This document shows, one piece after another, positions 32,646 to 44,574 of a stretch of 64,000 nucleotides of DNA. Origin of the DNA: Topomyia yanbarensis. Lineage: Eukaryota > Arthropoda > Insecta > Diptera > Culicidae. The notes below the pieces were generated by a model. The model did not search any database. It was not told the DNA's origin and worked only from the letters and a program-made list of their open reading frames with translations. The DNA lies in the NCBI RefSeq assembly GCF_030247195.1, contig NC_080672.1, forward strand, positions 92,328,113-92,392,112. The letters run 5' to 3'. The first letter of the stretch is position 1. Every line of letters begins with the position of its first letter. The translations under genes were made by a program, and so were the position numbers.

Positions 32646-33944
32646 ACAATATTTTTAATTGAACTAATATTGTGTATATATCCACGGTGTTTCTGGTAGA
32701 AAATATTTAGACAAAAAAATCAGAATCGCTAAACTACTCACTAATCGAAAGCTTAGATGCTCCTCTTTCATCTGAGCATAACTTTGAAATGTTCTATCGG
32801 GGGGTTAAGAACATTTGATTTTTTTTAACATTTTGATGATCAATTTTTTAGATATTTTTTCAATTTTTGGCTCAAAACAAATCCCTTTTAGGAGGGTAAA
32901 TCAGTGAACACACAACATCAGAGGAACAGACTTGTAACGTTACTGAAAACCTTCGGAGACACCATTTAGCCAGTTTCGCATTGGTAATTAGGTATCTTGA
33001 ATGCAAAACAAAACGTTTCTTCAATTTAATTTTCTTCGAAATATATTTTTGCTCGGGGATCCTATGTAACCGATGTCATTCAAAATTCTATCATTGTTCT
33101 ATGAATTTATTGAACAATTTTATCTCAATTAGATTTGTTTTCGATGTTAGCTTCGTTGAGTTTAAACACGATCGAAAGACTCTCCCTTTAGATACACATA
33201 AGATCAGTGGTCCACATTTTAGAAGACAATTGCTTGTGGCACTAAAAACTGGGTTCAAACCGCACTGCGCACTTTCTATTCTATTAAATTCTTCTCACAA
33301 ACTGGTTAGTTCGACTGGTCTTGTCTATGAAAGTACCATCTCTAATACTTGAAATACATGTGTTTTGACAGCTCGCAGTTTTCAGTAGCAGTTTGGTCAC
33401 TCGAACTTCGAAAGTGCGAAGTCCAGGTTGGAGGGAAGTGCGCATTATCTTCCGCAAAATCATTTCATGTTCTGTTTTGTAGTCAGCGAGAAATTCTTCA
33501 GAAATTAAAGCTATGTTTTGTAAACAATAATTCAATGATACCAAAAAGTGGCACGTTTTACTCTTTGTACTATACATCACTGACAAAGACATACAATATT
33601 ATTGGAGAGTAGAATGTATAAGAGTATTCTACATTAAACTCGAAAAAGTATTAGCGCTGCTATTTTTTGGAACAGCGCTGTACATATAACTAATTGAATT
33701 AAACGAACAGAAATACATCATAAACTAAAAATTAATTTTCTGACACCAATTATAATTATTCATAAGTTTTAAAAAAGCTAGTTTACTAGATCGACAAACA
33801 AAGGAATAATATTATCCATATTATATAAACTTAAATATTAATTTTTCCAATATAAAGAAGTACTAGACCCATAAGAAGAACAATGCACCAGTGCAATCCA
33901 CTGCCCCGGGGTTTTTCAATGAAAATCCCCATTAACGAAATGTA
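32646..33944. other. Unannotated AT-rich sequence
   Basis: The 123-codon plus frame at 32981-33352 and the frames after it show no recognisable domain and have AT-driven composition. No gene called. Confidence 0.3.
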
Positions 33945-34235
33945 GACTAGAAAATCGAATAAAATGAAAACAACGAATAAAATGAGGTAAATGAGTGATT
34001 TCAATAAAAGGCATAGAATGAATAAAGATAATTATTCCAAATAATAAAACGAATAAAATATATAATAGTAATTTAAAATTAGTCAAATACAGTAATGTTT
34101 CGCTTATATCACGTCGGTCTGTATTTTAGTGTGACATATTCTAAACAAAATAAAAGCTTACATTCAAGCATTAACCCATGTATTTCTGTAATCAAAAAGT
34201 AATAAGAAGTTAAAGTAAGCCAAAAAGAATAAATC
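33945..34235. repeat. Degenerate AATAAAATGA-type repeat
   Basis: Irregular repeats of 'gaataaaatga' similar to those at 36800-37140 and flanking the 9-bp array at 44.6-46.3 kb. Confidence 0.55.
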
Positions 34236-34239
34236 ATAG

Positions 34240-36596
34240 TAGGGTAATGTGCCACTACCCATTTGAAGCAGTTGATTGGAGCAGCGTCTGCCATCTTTGT
34301 TCAACGCATTGGTATGGCAACAGCGGATATTTTCCCCCACACAGCTTCACTTTACGTAGCTCGTACCGTTTTATAAAATTGTTAAACCACCCAAAAGTAA
34401 TAGTCCCATCTCCAATTGTTGATGTTGTCGTTCCAAAAGAAAAGTATTCATATCACTCCAAGAGAAAATGCTAATCTCGGCAAATCTACCATATCTTGGG
34501 TATTTTTTATTATTTTGTTAGATTTTCCTGCGGATAACTAACAAGCGAAAAAAAGGAAATCTATTTATTCATCCGCTACACCAGACCACAGTGGGACGAG
34601 CCCGGACTTAAGTCCAGATATGAAAGTCACGCGATATGTTCGTCAATATTTTTCTGGTGTTGGCTTATGTGCCGAAGATAATTTTGCAAGATTTTAAACT
34701 ATTTGGATAAAAAATGAATTTTTCGCAGCTCTTAGAAGGGTGTAACTCCAATGTTTTTTGCAGAAACTGCTCATAGAAACTTTGTCCGGTTATTATTGTT
34801 TTTCGAAAAAAACAGTTGTTCCTATGGCATAGGTTACTTTAGCAAAATTATTCGTTTGATTAAATTACATCGTAAAATTACCACAAATTATGTGCTAGTT
34901 TGTTTGTTCATTATTCAAATAGCTGTTTGTCATTAGTATAGCATGAACTTCTAAAACAACTAACAACTACGACGCCCTCGAACGCCTGCTATCGCACTAT
35001 ACTCATTCGAAAGCTTTGAATTTTCTCTTTCACATGAGCTCATGGTAGTTTTTCGAAAAATTGCGATAAGAAATCAAAATTTAAAGAAACTGCAAATGGA
35101 GACGCGTGGTATTTATTGATATAAAAGTTTAATTTTTATTTTATAACTACAATAATGACATGAAGACATACACAGCTTTTAAATAATATTGAGAGGATAA
35201 TCCACGAAACGCCCAAACGAGGGGAGCCGACTGGAAAAAGTAATCACTTAGATGTTGATAGTATCCTTTCCATGAAGCAGAACACATCGGATAGAATCGG
35301 ATGAAGATTAAAATAAATTATGCTTAATTTTTTAAATATATGAATAAACATAAGAATTTTTATCAACATGAAATCAAACTGTATCTTTTTAAATAATCTT
35401 TTGCTCAACCTTTTGTAGATAAATCGATTCAGCGTTCAAAAATAACCCAAATAAAATAAAATCTGTTGAATAAATCACATGTGATGTGATGGAGTATGAA
35501 GCAACAATCATTTCAAGACTTTTCCTGTAGACTAACTAACCCCGAGATACTTTATCATAAAACACTCATTATGTGTGAACCAAACAAAAATGAATTCAAC
35601 GGTCCAAAGTTATTCAAAACCATCCTATTTGAATCGTTGATACATAACAATCAGTTGAAAGAACTCTTTTGAATATCAAACATAAATGCGGCGTACCAAA
35701 ATTAACAAAAAAAATAAGAACCTTAACGACAAAATTATTTTTTAGCCCTAATGAGTGTTTTTTCTTATGTTTTAATATCAAAAATGAATGCAGTGCACAA
35801 ACAATACTACTAAAAAAATATTAACCGCAACGACAAAATAGTTGTTGAGCCACCCTAATAAGAGAGGATTTTTTCTAACATGTTTTAATATTTAAAACAA
35901 ATTCAGCGCACGAACATTACAATTAAACGAATTAAACGAACATTACAATGAACGATTACATAAAAATAGTTATTTTTGAGCCACCCTAATGAGTGAGAAT
36001 TTCTTTTTTCCAATATGGTTAATATCAAAAACGAATCTAGTGCACAACAGTTACTTTTAAATTAATTTTTGAGCGGTTTCGACAAAAAACTATTTTTGTG
36101 CCACCCTAATGAACAGCAAACATTTATTTTTAATGCATTTTTATATCAAAAACGAATTGAACGTATCAAAATTACATAAAACCGTCCTATTTGTACTGAT
36201 ACGACAATGTTTTGATTTTAGTCAAGATTTTGCTCTAAGCCGAGCCACTGTGCAGACGCCCCCTATTAAGGACACGGCAAATAAGTTATGAAGATTTTAA
36301 AACAAAAATTGAAATTGGCCGAAAGATATTTCGGCACTCCTATTCATTGCAACAACTTTTTTGGTAAAGCATCATTTCGAAATAACGTGCATAACGTTTG
36401 AAGTTTCGTGCCACGCGTTCCGCCCCCGTGAAGTAACAAAATGAACAGCGCTGCTTAGACTTAAAATTTAAGAAACTTTCTTAAGAATCTATGCTTTGAG
36501 TTAAAAGAATAAAAAAGTTCGACTTTTTGACCGACCTCATCATATATAAACCCTTAACGAAATAGTCCGAAACCCACTAATAGGCGCATTACCCTA
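34240..36596. mobile_element. Possible 2.36-kb element bounded by short TIRs
   Basis: Left end tagggtaatgtgcc (34240-34253); right end, reverse-complemented, tagggtaatgcgcc (36582-36595), with TA at both outer edges. Between them are unique AT-rich DNA and a roughly 120-bp tandem repeat. No transposase is visible, so this would be a non-autonomous element, or a chance pairing of two ends of different copies. Confidence 0.4.
35740..36250 (+). repeat. ~120-bp tandem repeat
   Basis: A 'gccaccctaatgag' box recurs at about 35743, 35846, 35977 and 36098. Each is followed by 'ttttaatatcaaaaacgaa' and 'gtgcac.aac' type segments. Units are about 105-130 bp and diverged. Confidence 0.7.
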
Positions 36597-36654
36597 CATA
36601 TAAATAAGCAAATCAATTGTAAAAGAAATCCTGGCACTTTTAACACAACATGTG

Positions 36655-37385
36655 GCTTATTTGGATCAAAACGTAGTGTGCCTTGTCTGTTTTTCAAAAA
36701 GCGTGATATAATCGAAACAAAATCGTGATATGATCAAGGGTGATATAAATGAGTATTGATATAAACGCATAGTGATATAATCGAAAAATTACTGTTTTCA
36801 AACCGAATGAAATAAGCAATACGAATAAAGTTTATCAAATGAATAAGTTGAAAAAATTCATATAAAGAATAAAATCTAAAACAAAAATGATTTAAATAAC
36901 ATATATGATAAAATAAACTCAAATGAACAAGATAAATAAAATATGTTTTGAATAAAATTAATGATTAAAATGAAATGATCATATATTTAAAATCCGCCAA
37001 ATATTCAAAATGAATGAAATAAGCAAAACCAATAAAATCCATGAAATGAATAAACTGAATTGAATTCATATATAGAACGAAATCTCAAATCTAAAACAAA
37101 AATGATTTGAATAAAGTAAATGAATAAAACGAATTAGACGAATTCGAGCACCATTGTTTCAGAAAATTCTAAAATGCTTGGGAAATTCCCATTATTTGAA
37201 GAATGGCTTCCTAATATATAATGCACTTTCTAGTGCTTCCATTTTTTTCTCTGCGGCGTCGTTTAGGATTATCTGGTGCTTTACATTATTGAGTAACCGA
37301 CCTCAGCAAATCATCAGGAAACTGGAACGCTCAATTTATTTTGGAATTCATAGATGTCTTTTGGTCACAGATTTCTAAAAATATA
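36655..37385 (+). repeat. Repeat family with ATGAATAAA-type core, copy 1
   Basis: Contains 'gtgatataatcgaa' repeats, then imperfect 'aatgaataaa' runs, then a unique-looking right part ('gattatctggtgctttacat' and 'cttttggtcacaga'). The right part matches 46670-46995. This copy shows the ancestral state without the expanded 9-bp array. Confidence 0.7.
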
Positions 37386-38068
37386 TTTATTTTATTTCAA
37401 ATTGTCCACGCACTATGATGTTTAATACAAAAAGTTTAATACAAACAGATGACTTTTGTACAGAACAGAATTTTCAGGTGTAATATTTGAACGCGTAAAT
37501 ATAAATGATAAACTTTAGTTCGTGAATGGATTTAGAAGATCTGTGGCTTTTTAGAAAGTTATTTTAAAAGCTTTCTAACTAAGTCATTTCGCTGCAATAT
37601 CTGAACATCTAAAACACATAGATCTCTTGAAACCTAGAGAAAAATTAGAATAGGACGTAAGTAACAATAAGAGATTCTCTTTGGGGTCTTTCTCTTCTGT
37701 TCATTACTCGGGCGTTTCAACATTTTGTACTCAACTCTTTGCATAATATTCTAGTAATCCGTCGGCTTTCGATATGTACTGGTAAATTAGTGCAAAGTGC
37801 TATGGTGGCGTCGTAATAATCGAAAGAGAGGCTAAATTTCTAAATTTTCTCCAGAAATATTCTAACAAAAAATGAAATATTTCTCACATATACCAAAACA
37901 AATTCATTTTCGGATAATTTACCACTATCATTGAAAGTTTAGGGATATTTATTTCCTTTCGAGTACTATTTGAGTTACCCAAAATAAATTGATGTAGGTG
38001 TTTTAGTGCTACATTGGATGCGATGGCGATTTTTAGGCAGGTTCCTCAAAATAGCGCTTGGTCCTCTT
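37386..38068. other. Unannotated AT-rich sequence
   Basis: No gene or clear repeat. Confidence 0.3.
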
Positions 38069-38963
38069 TCCCGCATAGTTAATTACCTTTTGTGACATAG
38101 TCCGAACAATAAACCTATGCTATGGGATATAGTAACCATAAGAGTTGATATTTTTGTATTGTTCCTACAATATGAACTTTGATTTTATTCAATGAATATA
38201 ACAATAGTTCTACAATATCCCCTATAGTAACGACGAATCGAATGGTTAAATTACAGAAGAACAATATCCAATACTGTAACCATATGAAATATTGTACATG
38301 TTGATGGACATGTTAATGGTTCGTCTGTTAAACAAACAATATCTGAAATGGTTTCGCTTATTACCAAAACAGTAAATAGACTTTATGTGAAATTGTTGCC
38401 ATATATTGTAATGTGTTAGGAACCTTTCTCTTGTAAATATTTAGAACATAAATCAATTATTTCTATTGTAACCATTTGCATAAGTACTCTATATATTTAT
38501 GATATCACATAAAAGTTCAATCCCAGGTAATACGTAGTTTTCTCAATTTTCAAAAATATTTCGGCCAACCTTATGTAAATGATAGCAATAGAAATAATAA
38601 GCTTAATGTTCTAAATATTTACACAAGAGGATGTCCTAGTACATTATAATATATTTCAATAATCCCACGTAATGTCTATTTACTGTTTTGTTCGATAGCG
38701 AAACCATATCAGATATTGTTTGTGTAACATGGTCATCAACAAGGACAATATCACATATGGTACTGGATAACGTTTTACTATAATTTAACCATTCAATTCG
38801 TCGTTACTATTGGAGATATCGTAGAACTATTGTTATACTCATTGAATAAAATCTAAGTTTATATTGTAGGAACATTACAAAAGCAACACCTCTAATGGGT
38901 ACTATATCCCACAACACATGTTTATTGTTCGGACTATGTCAAATGGTTTTTAGCTATGCGGGG
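38069..38963. mobile_element. Large fold-back (palindromic) element
   Basis: Inverted arms of about 400 bp (38069-38484 and 38570-38963) around an 85-bp spacer. Paired boxes include 'cccgcatag', 'acatagtccgaacaataaac', 'tgggatatagta', 'caatagttctac.atatc', 'acagtaaatagac' and 'gtaaatatttagaaca'. Divergence between arms shows it is old. Non-coding; resembles fold-back or long-TIR MITEs. Confidence 0.85.
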
Positions 38964-39306
38964 TTGCTAAAATAAATGGTCAGAATGTTAAGCACAAAAT
39001 TTTTGTTATGGTAAAAGCACAAAAAATAATAAATTAATGCTACAATCTGGGGGACTACTGTACTACCTGATGATTACTTCTCTTTTGGTCATAAAATTAA
39101 CAACTCGAATTAATAAGTATTTGAACAAATTCACATCCTGTATGGTAGTCTCAACCATATGCGATATGGTATGTTTCCATTCTTCTATGGTCATGGTTAC
39201 TCATTATGCCACTCATAATTATTGGTACTAGCTAATTCCGATTTGCTCAACTCAAGATGCTGGGATGAGCCCCCAATAATATGAAGCAAATTGTGTTCTT
39301 TGCTCG

Positions 39307-39375
39307 ATAGCCGAAATAGCTCAATTGGATAAAGCGGCAGTACCACCGATGTCAACGTTCAACTCGACATTTTCC
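39307..39375 (+). mobile_element. tRNA-like SINE head, degenerate
   Basis: 'atagctcaattggataaagc' is a good A-box region; the B-box equivalent 'cgttcaactcg' is decayed. Probably a ruined SINE rather than a tRNA gene. Confidence 0.35.
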
Positions 39376-39399
39376 AGATGGCAGGTAATCATATCCCAA

Positions 39400-40062
39400 A
39401 TATTTAATATTGTTAGAGTTGAAACCATACGCGAGCATTACAAATGTGATACAATATGCGCAAAATACCAACATTGAAAGGTTCTTTACTTTTGCCTACC
39501 CTTTTGACAGCGTCGATAAAGTAGTTTCTGCACGCTTCTACTAAATTAATCATACATGTTTTTACAATAAGTATTATTGTCGCATTATAGTAACCTATGA
39601 TTAACATGGTCAGTATAATAATAAACACTATATCTATTTCCAATATTGTGCTTCAAAATCCCACCGTAGATTTATACGTTTTTATTTGTATAGTATTTCG
39701 CCAGAAAACTATATTTGAACTATACGAGAAAGAGTAGAAACTCGGCAATAAGCGACTATTTGTAGTAATGTACATGTATTGTCCACAAAAAAAAGTTAGA
39801 AAAAATCGTCGTTTTTGTATTGTAACATAACCTAACGCCATATTCCCCAAATGGTTACCCGGCTAAAAACAATACCTCAAATGGCAGAAACAATTTATGG
39901 TATGGTGTGTTTATTGTCGAATCACAATATGACATATTGTGGAAAAACAATAATGCAAATAGTCCATCTCGTTTATGCGGGTTGGCTTAACACCGACCAT
40001 AATATGCTACCATATATTATATGGTATTTATTATTGAATGAATTGGACAATGCCACCAGTTC
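39400..40062. repeat. AT-rich sequence resembling the 38-kb fold-back family
   Basis: Contains inverted-looking boxes such as 'atggtcagtataataataaa' (about 39607) and 'gaccataatatgctaccata' (about 39994), and 'tttatgcgggttggct' at 39971. These recall the ends of the 38-kb element. Arms could not be aligned cleanly by eye. Confidence 0.3.
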
Positions 40063-40784
40063 AAAAAGGCAGATCAATCGCTAGTGAGAGAGAGTGATTC
40101 TCCAATAATGTGTGCGTGTTTTGTTTTCGTCGGTTTTCCACTGAAAATGACTATACTCACGGTTGATTGTATTCTCAACTAGGTATAGTAGCAGTGGGTG
40201 ATGTTACAACTCGTTCTTGGTTCGGGATGCTGCGCCGTGAAGCATAGGAAAATAGCATGTAGGTATGTATATATTGCATGTGTCAATATCTCTCAGCATC
40301 TTACGCTCATGAGTTTCCTGCCAAATGAAGAATTTTCGCGCATAATATGCTCTTATTCGAACTCTTCACTCTACTCTGAGTGGCCGGGTGTACTTTAAAA
40401 GAATGAATGAAAAATTTCGTCGTATACTCGTTTCTGTTGTTTATGCTCTCCCATGGTGATCGAGCTGATGCTGCTGAGGGTGGTTGGTTGTGACTGTTTG
40501 TGACTTTGTTTTTGCTTTTCCCCTTGGTTAACAACATTGGCGAGCATGAATTTGTGATTCCAATGCTCGCACTTTGTGTAAGAGAGCGCTCTTTATTTTG
40601 CGTTGCATGTATCACCATCATCATCCCGTCGGAGTCGGTACGGCTGAGCGTGGCTGTGTGTGTCTTCTGCTGCTATAGGACAAGTATAGTAGCTACGTAC
40701 GTACGGTGTTATGGGCCCGGCAGTTTGAAACAAAAATCAAAATCAAATATGGCGATGCCGAGTGCAGTCGGGTTCGGTTCCGTG

Positions 40785-41308
40785 TAGTTTTATCAAAGTG
40801 CGTACGATTCGGACGGAGTTTTGGTGTGAATTTTAAAGTGTTTTATTAAACTGAGCGTTGAAGGGATAATCAGTTTGACAATCAGTTGATGCATTTCGGG
40901 AACTGCATTGTTTTGTGGATTTAACCTGTTTTCTCCCTGTTGGAGTTGGCAATCAGCAGGGGTTGGAGGACCACTTCGGGATCAATCTCTAGTGTGTTTG
41001 TTGTTGGTGTTGCAATTACTGCCTATGATTTATATGAGAACATTTTTCCCATCGTTTTGTTGCACTTAGTGGAATGTGCTCTCACTGTCGGTCGGAGAAA
41101 ATCTCCCTGCTCTTCTGGTAGCGGGCGTGACTGTGGAAAAACGTACCAGACAATAGGGAAGTGAAAATTTTCATCCAGTGATCCAGGAAGTGCTAGTGCT
41201 AGTAGAGTGTGATATTGCATAGGAATTAATGTGAGACGATTCATCGAAATTGTGTAATTCACTGAAATAACACTCGCACAATCCGTACGGATTAAATTGG
41301 ATTATAAC
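40785..41308 (+). other. Candidate non-coding 5' exon with splice donor
   Basis: An initiator-like 'tatcaaagtgcgtacgattc' (about 40790) is followed by 500 bp with the base pattern of dipteran 5' leaders ('gtgaattttaaagtg', 'gaagtgctagtgctag'). It ends at a strong donor GTAAGT (41309-41314) after 'ggattataac'. There are only short upstream frames, as expected of a leader. This is inference from composition and one splice signal; the downstream coding exons would be outside the window. Confidence 0.35.
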
Positions 41309-41314
41309 GTAAGT

Positions 41315-44300
41315 AAAACCTTGAAAGGAATCAAATTCTCATTAGAATTTCAATTCCTGCTGTTTCTGGGGACGGTATCAAATTGAAACATCATTCAATC
41401 TTGAAACCTGTTCCCAGAACAATCAAACCAATATTCCTAAAACCAGATCAGGTCTCTTTTTTCTGCGTGCACCTTTTCGTCGTCGTCGTCGTTTTTTGTG
41501 GTTTTTATGTCGTAGCACCAACGCAGCCATTGTGCGAACCTAAGGCGATGAATCTCCCGAAAAAAGCGAAACTTGATCATTCAGTTTTTGTACTTCTTTA
41601 CCTTCGCCTTCATCCGGTTTTTTTTCATGCTAAAATAAGTCGTTTGACGTCAAATGTTTAAAGTCAAAAAGTCTTGACTAAACCGCAGAATCCTCCAGTC
41701 TTCCCGAAACAAACATCCGTTTTCGCTGCCATGTTTTCCTCCAGCGATCTCTAAGCCTTCGTGATGTACGACTTTGTTCCCAGCGCCCATCGGTCCTGGC
41801 TGTCTTCCGCTGCTGCTGCTGCTGCTTGCTGGTGGAGTAGGCCATGACCCCAAGCGTGTTGTGTAGCGGGGCCAAGCAGGCCAAGAAGAGAGCATAGAGA
41901 ACTGCCTGCCTGAGAAGCGAAAATCGTGGTGAAATACTTGAGGCTTTAATTCTTCATCTCTTTCCCGATTCCGGTGCGACTAATGTGCGGATATTGTGTT
42001 GTGCTGGGCTGTGTGGTGGGAAGGGTGTCCTTTGAAGTAGGCTAGTGAAAGAAAAAAAATGGTATTTTCTTGGTTGTAACTATAGCGTTTTAGCGTACAT
42101 CGATGGTAGCACGGAATTGGTGTGGAGGAGATAAGCCGCTTATGCGGGCATCCCATGGAACCGAATCGGGAATTGAATGTTTTGTGTTTCGTTTGTGGAT
42201 GACGTGTTGGCTGTGCTACAAGTTTCTGAACAATTGGGAAAGAATTGCGTTAGTAGAACCCACACAGTTTATGTGACGCAAGCGAAGGCAGTCTAGAGGA
42301 ACGCATTTAAATTATGTGTATCTGTTTTTGGGTAGTACTGTCCTTTTGAATTATATTGGGTTAGAGCCAAGTGTTCTTATTTCTGCTATAGAACTATAAA
42401 ATCTAGAAATACGCAGTACCACTGAAATAACTGCGAGGAGACGTGATAACTCGTAGACATATATTATTTCGTGACTATCCTGTTACCACGGGCTGGATAG
42501 GCACAGGTTTCGCATTATTCTATTTGTCAAATGGTAAAAGAGCAGAACCGGCGATGCAGTGAGTCCATATTTTGGGTCATTTTTATATTTTATTATTGAT
42601 TATTCTTAATTTGTTGTTATCAGTGTTTTGGGCACTTACTGTAGTGTCTTTTATACTTTTGTTGCCAAGTTTTTGAATCGCTTGGTGTATGGTACAGAAA
42701 AATCTCTATAGTACTCTCTTTAGCATGTATATTTTGCATTTATAGTGCAAACTAGCCATATTTTTTGTTAAAACTTAAAATTTTGTAAACTTCAAGAGAA
42801 TTGTATGAATGTTAAAACAGTTATATGGGCGTAAAGATTACTACAACACAGTTTATAGAAGTTCTATGCATCTCAAAGAAGTTTTACGAACTTTATCTAA
42901 GCCCTAAGAACACAAAATAAATCTTTCAATTACCAGAACGATCCCGTCTATCATTAAAAAATACGAAGAATTTAGTTAAATATTTGTTCCTTCACCAACC
43001 GTTATATTTACTTCCGATGATTGAAAACATTTAAAACTACCGAAAATCTATGGCTAAATAACTAAATTTGAGGGGAATGCCATAGAAAATGCTTTATAAA
43101 TCGATATCCTTTAGTGCTACAAGTTCAAGTTCTTCAACAAAATTCTTTATTACGGGCATTTCTCAAACTTAGTTGAAGACACCAACTTTATACCTTGTCA
43201 GTAGAAAAAGTTTTTTTTAATACGATCGTTGCAATCCATGCCTAATTTTAATTTTCATGAGATTGTAGGGAATATTCATACGAACAATTCCTCCAAAGAC
43301 TCCCTGTGAATATATTCGATGGTTTGCCCTTTAGTTTATGGTTCACGTTTTTTGGCGTTTCCTACCACTGCACGTTGGTTTTTCGCCATGCGCAAAAAAG
43401 GTAAAGCCTACAGTAGTGCTTTCTTCTAGGATGTTTTATGAAGATCCAAGATCTACATTTTGATGATTTGAAGTGAGATATTTGCCACAATTCTTTTCAA
43501 ACTAAAAAAAATAGGACGAAGTCCTCCGAAACTTGTTTTTGGGAAGATCTTTACTGCAGACCAAAAATCTCTATTTATAGTACACTCGCAGTTACTGACC
43601 GTTGTTAGTGAATGTTTTAAAAACTTTTTTTCAAAATAACTTTTTAAATATCGTACATAAAGCTTCACTGTGTTCCAGAGAGTTGTTCGTCTTGTCAAGA
43701 TACATATATTTTCTAAAGAGATCATCGGCCTATCTCTTGCGGCTTAGAAGTTACCTGGTATTTTTTCGTAAAATTTGAAAAAGGGTTAAAAATAATGACT
43801 TTCAAACGGGCAAATACGTACAGCCGACTCTAGTTGCAATTAGAAATGCTGTATCAACACTATAAAACTCAAAAGAGATCACTTGTCTCTCGTGGTCTCC
43901 AGTAGAGTTATAGATGATTTGAAAATAACTATTGTTTTTTTTTCTAAATGTCCAATATCTTCAAAAATACTCGAGATATGAAAAATATGCGTTTATAAAA
44001 ATAGCGTATTTTGACGATTGAAATAACTTTGTAGAACACATTAAACCCGTAGGAATGATAATTGAAAAGCTATAACTTCTTAAGCATTACAAGAAGAGAT
44101 TTCACGTATTCTGAAAAAATATTCATGAATGCAATCTCCACAACTTTTCCAAAGGCTTCAGCTCAGTTATTTTACCAAAAAAAACGATTTAATCCACCTA
44201 TCAGTGAGATGAGACATTTCTTACACATATCATCGTTGGATCATTCATTGGTGTGCAAAATTTATGCTAAGTAGGCACCCAACTAGAGACGGAATAAACA

Positions 44301-44560
44301 CAGTATCATAGTTCACAATGAATAAATTGAATAATTTATAGAAAATAACACAAATCTAATTAAACAAAATTAAAACCACAAAAAAGTTACCAAATTCATA
44401 AAATGAGTAGAACGATTAACGTAAATCAAATTAATGAAATAGATAAATCAAATTAGACTAGCTCTTTAAAAGAAAAAAATTAGGCAATGATTAAAAATAG
44501 TTTTAAAATTAAATTAAGTTATTAAATTGACTCAAACCAACAAATTGAATGAAATAAATA
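41315..44560. other. Possible intron / spacer, no coding exon recognised
   Basis: Includes a (CTG)n tract near 41811-41830, GC-richer DNA to about 42300, then AT-rich sequence. From 44300 on it grades into degenerate 'aatgaataaa' repeats that lead into the 9-bp array. Confidence 0.35.
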
Positions 44561-44574
44561 GATAAGAATGGCTG

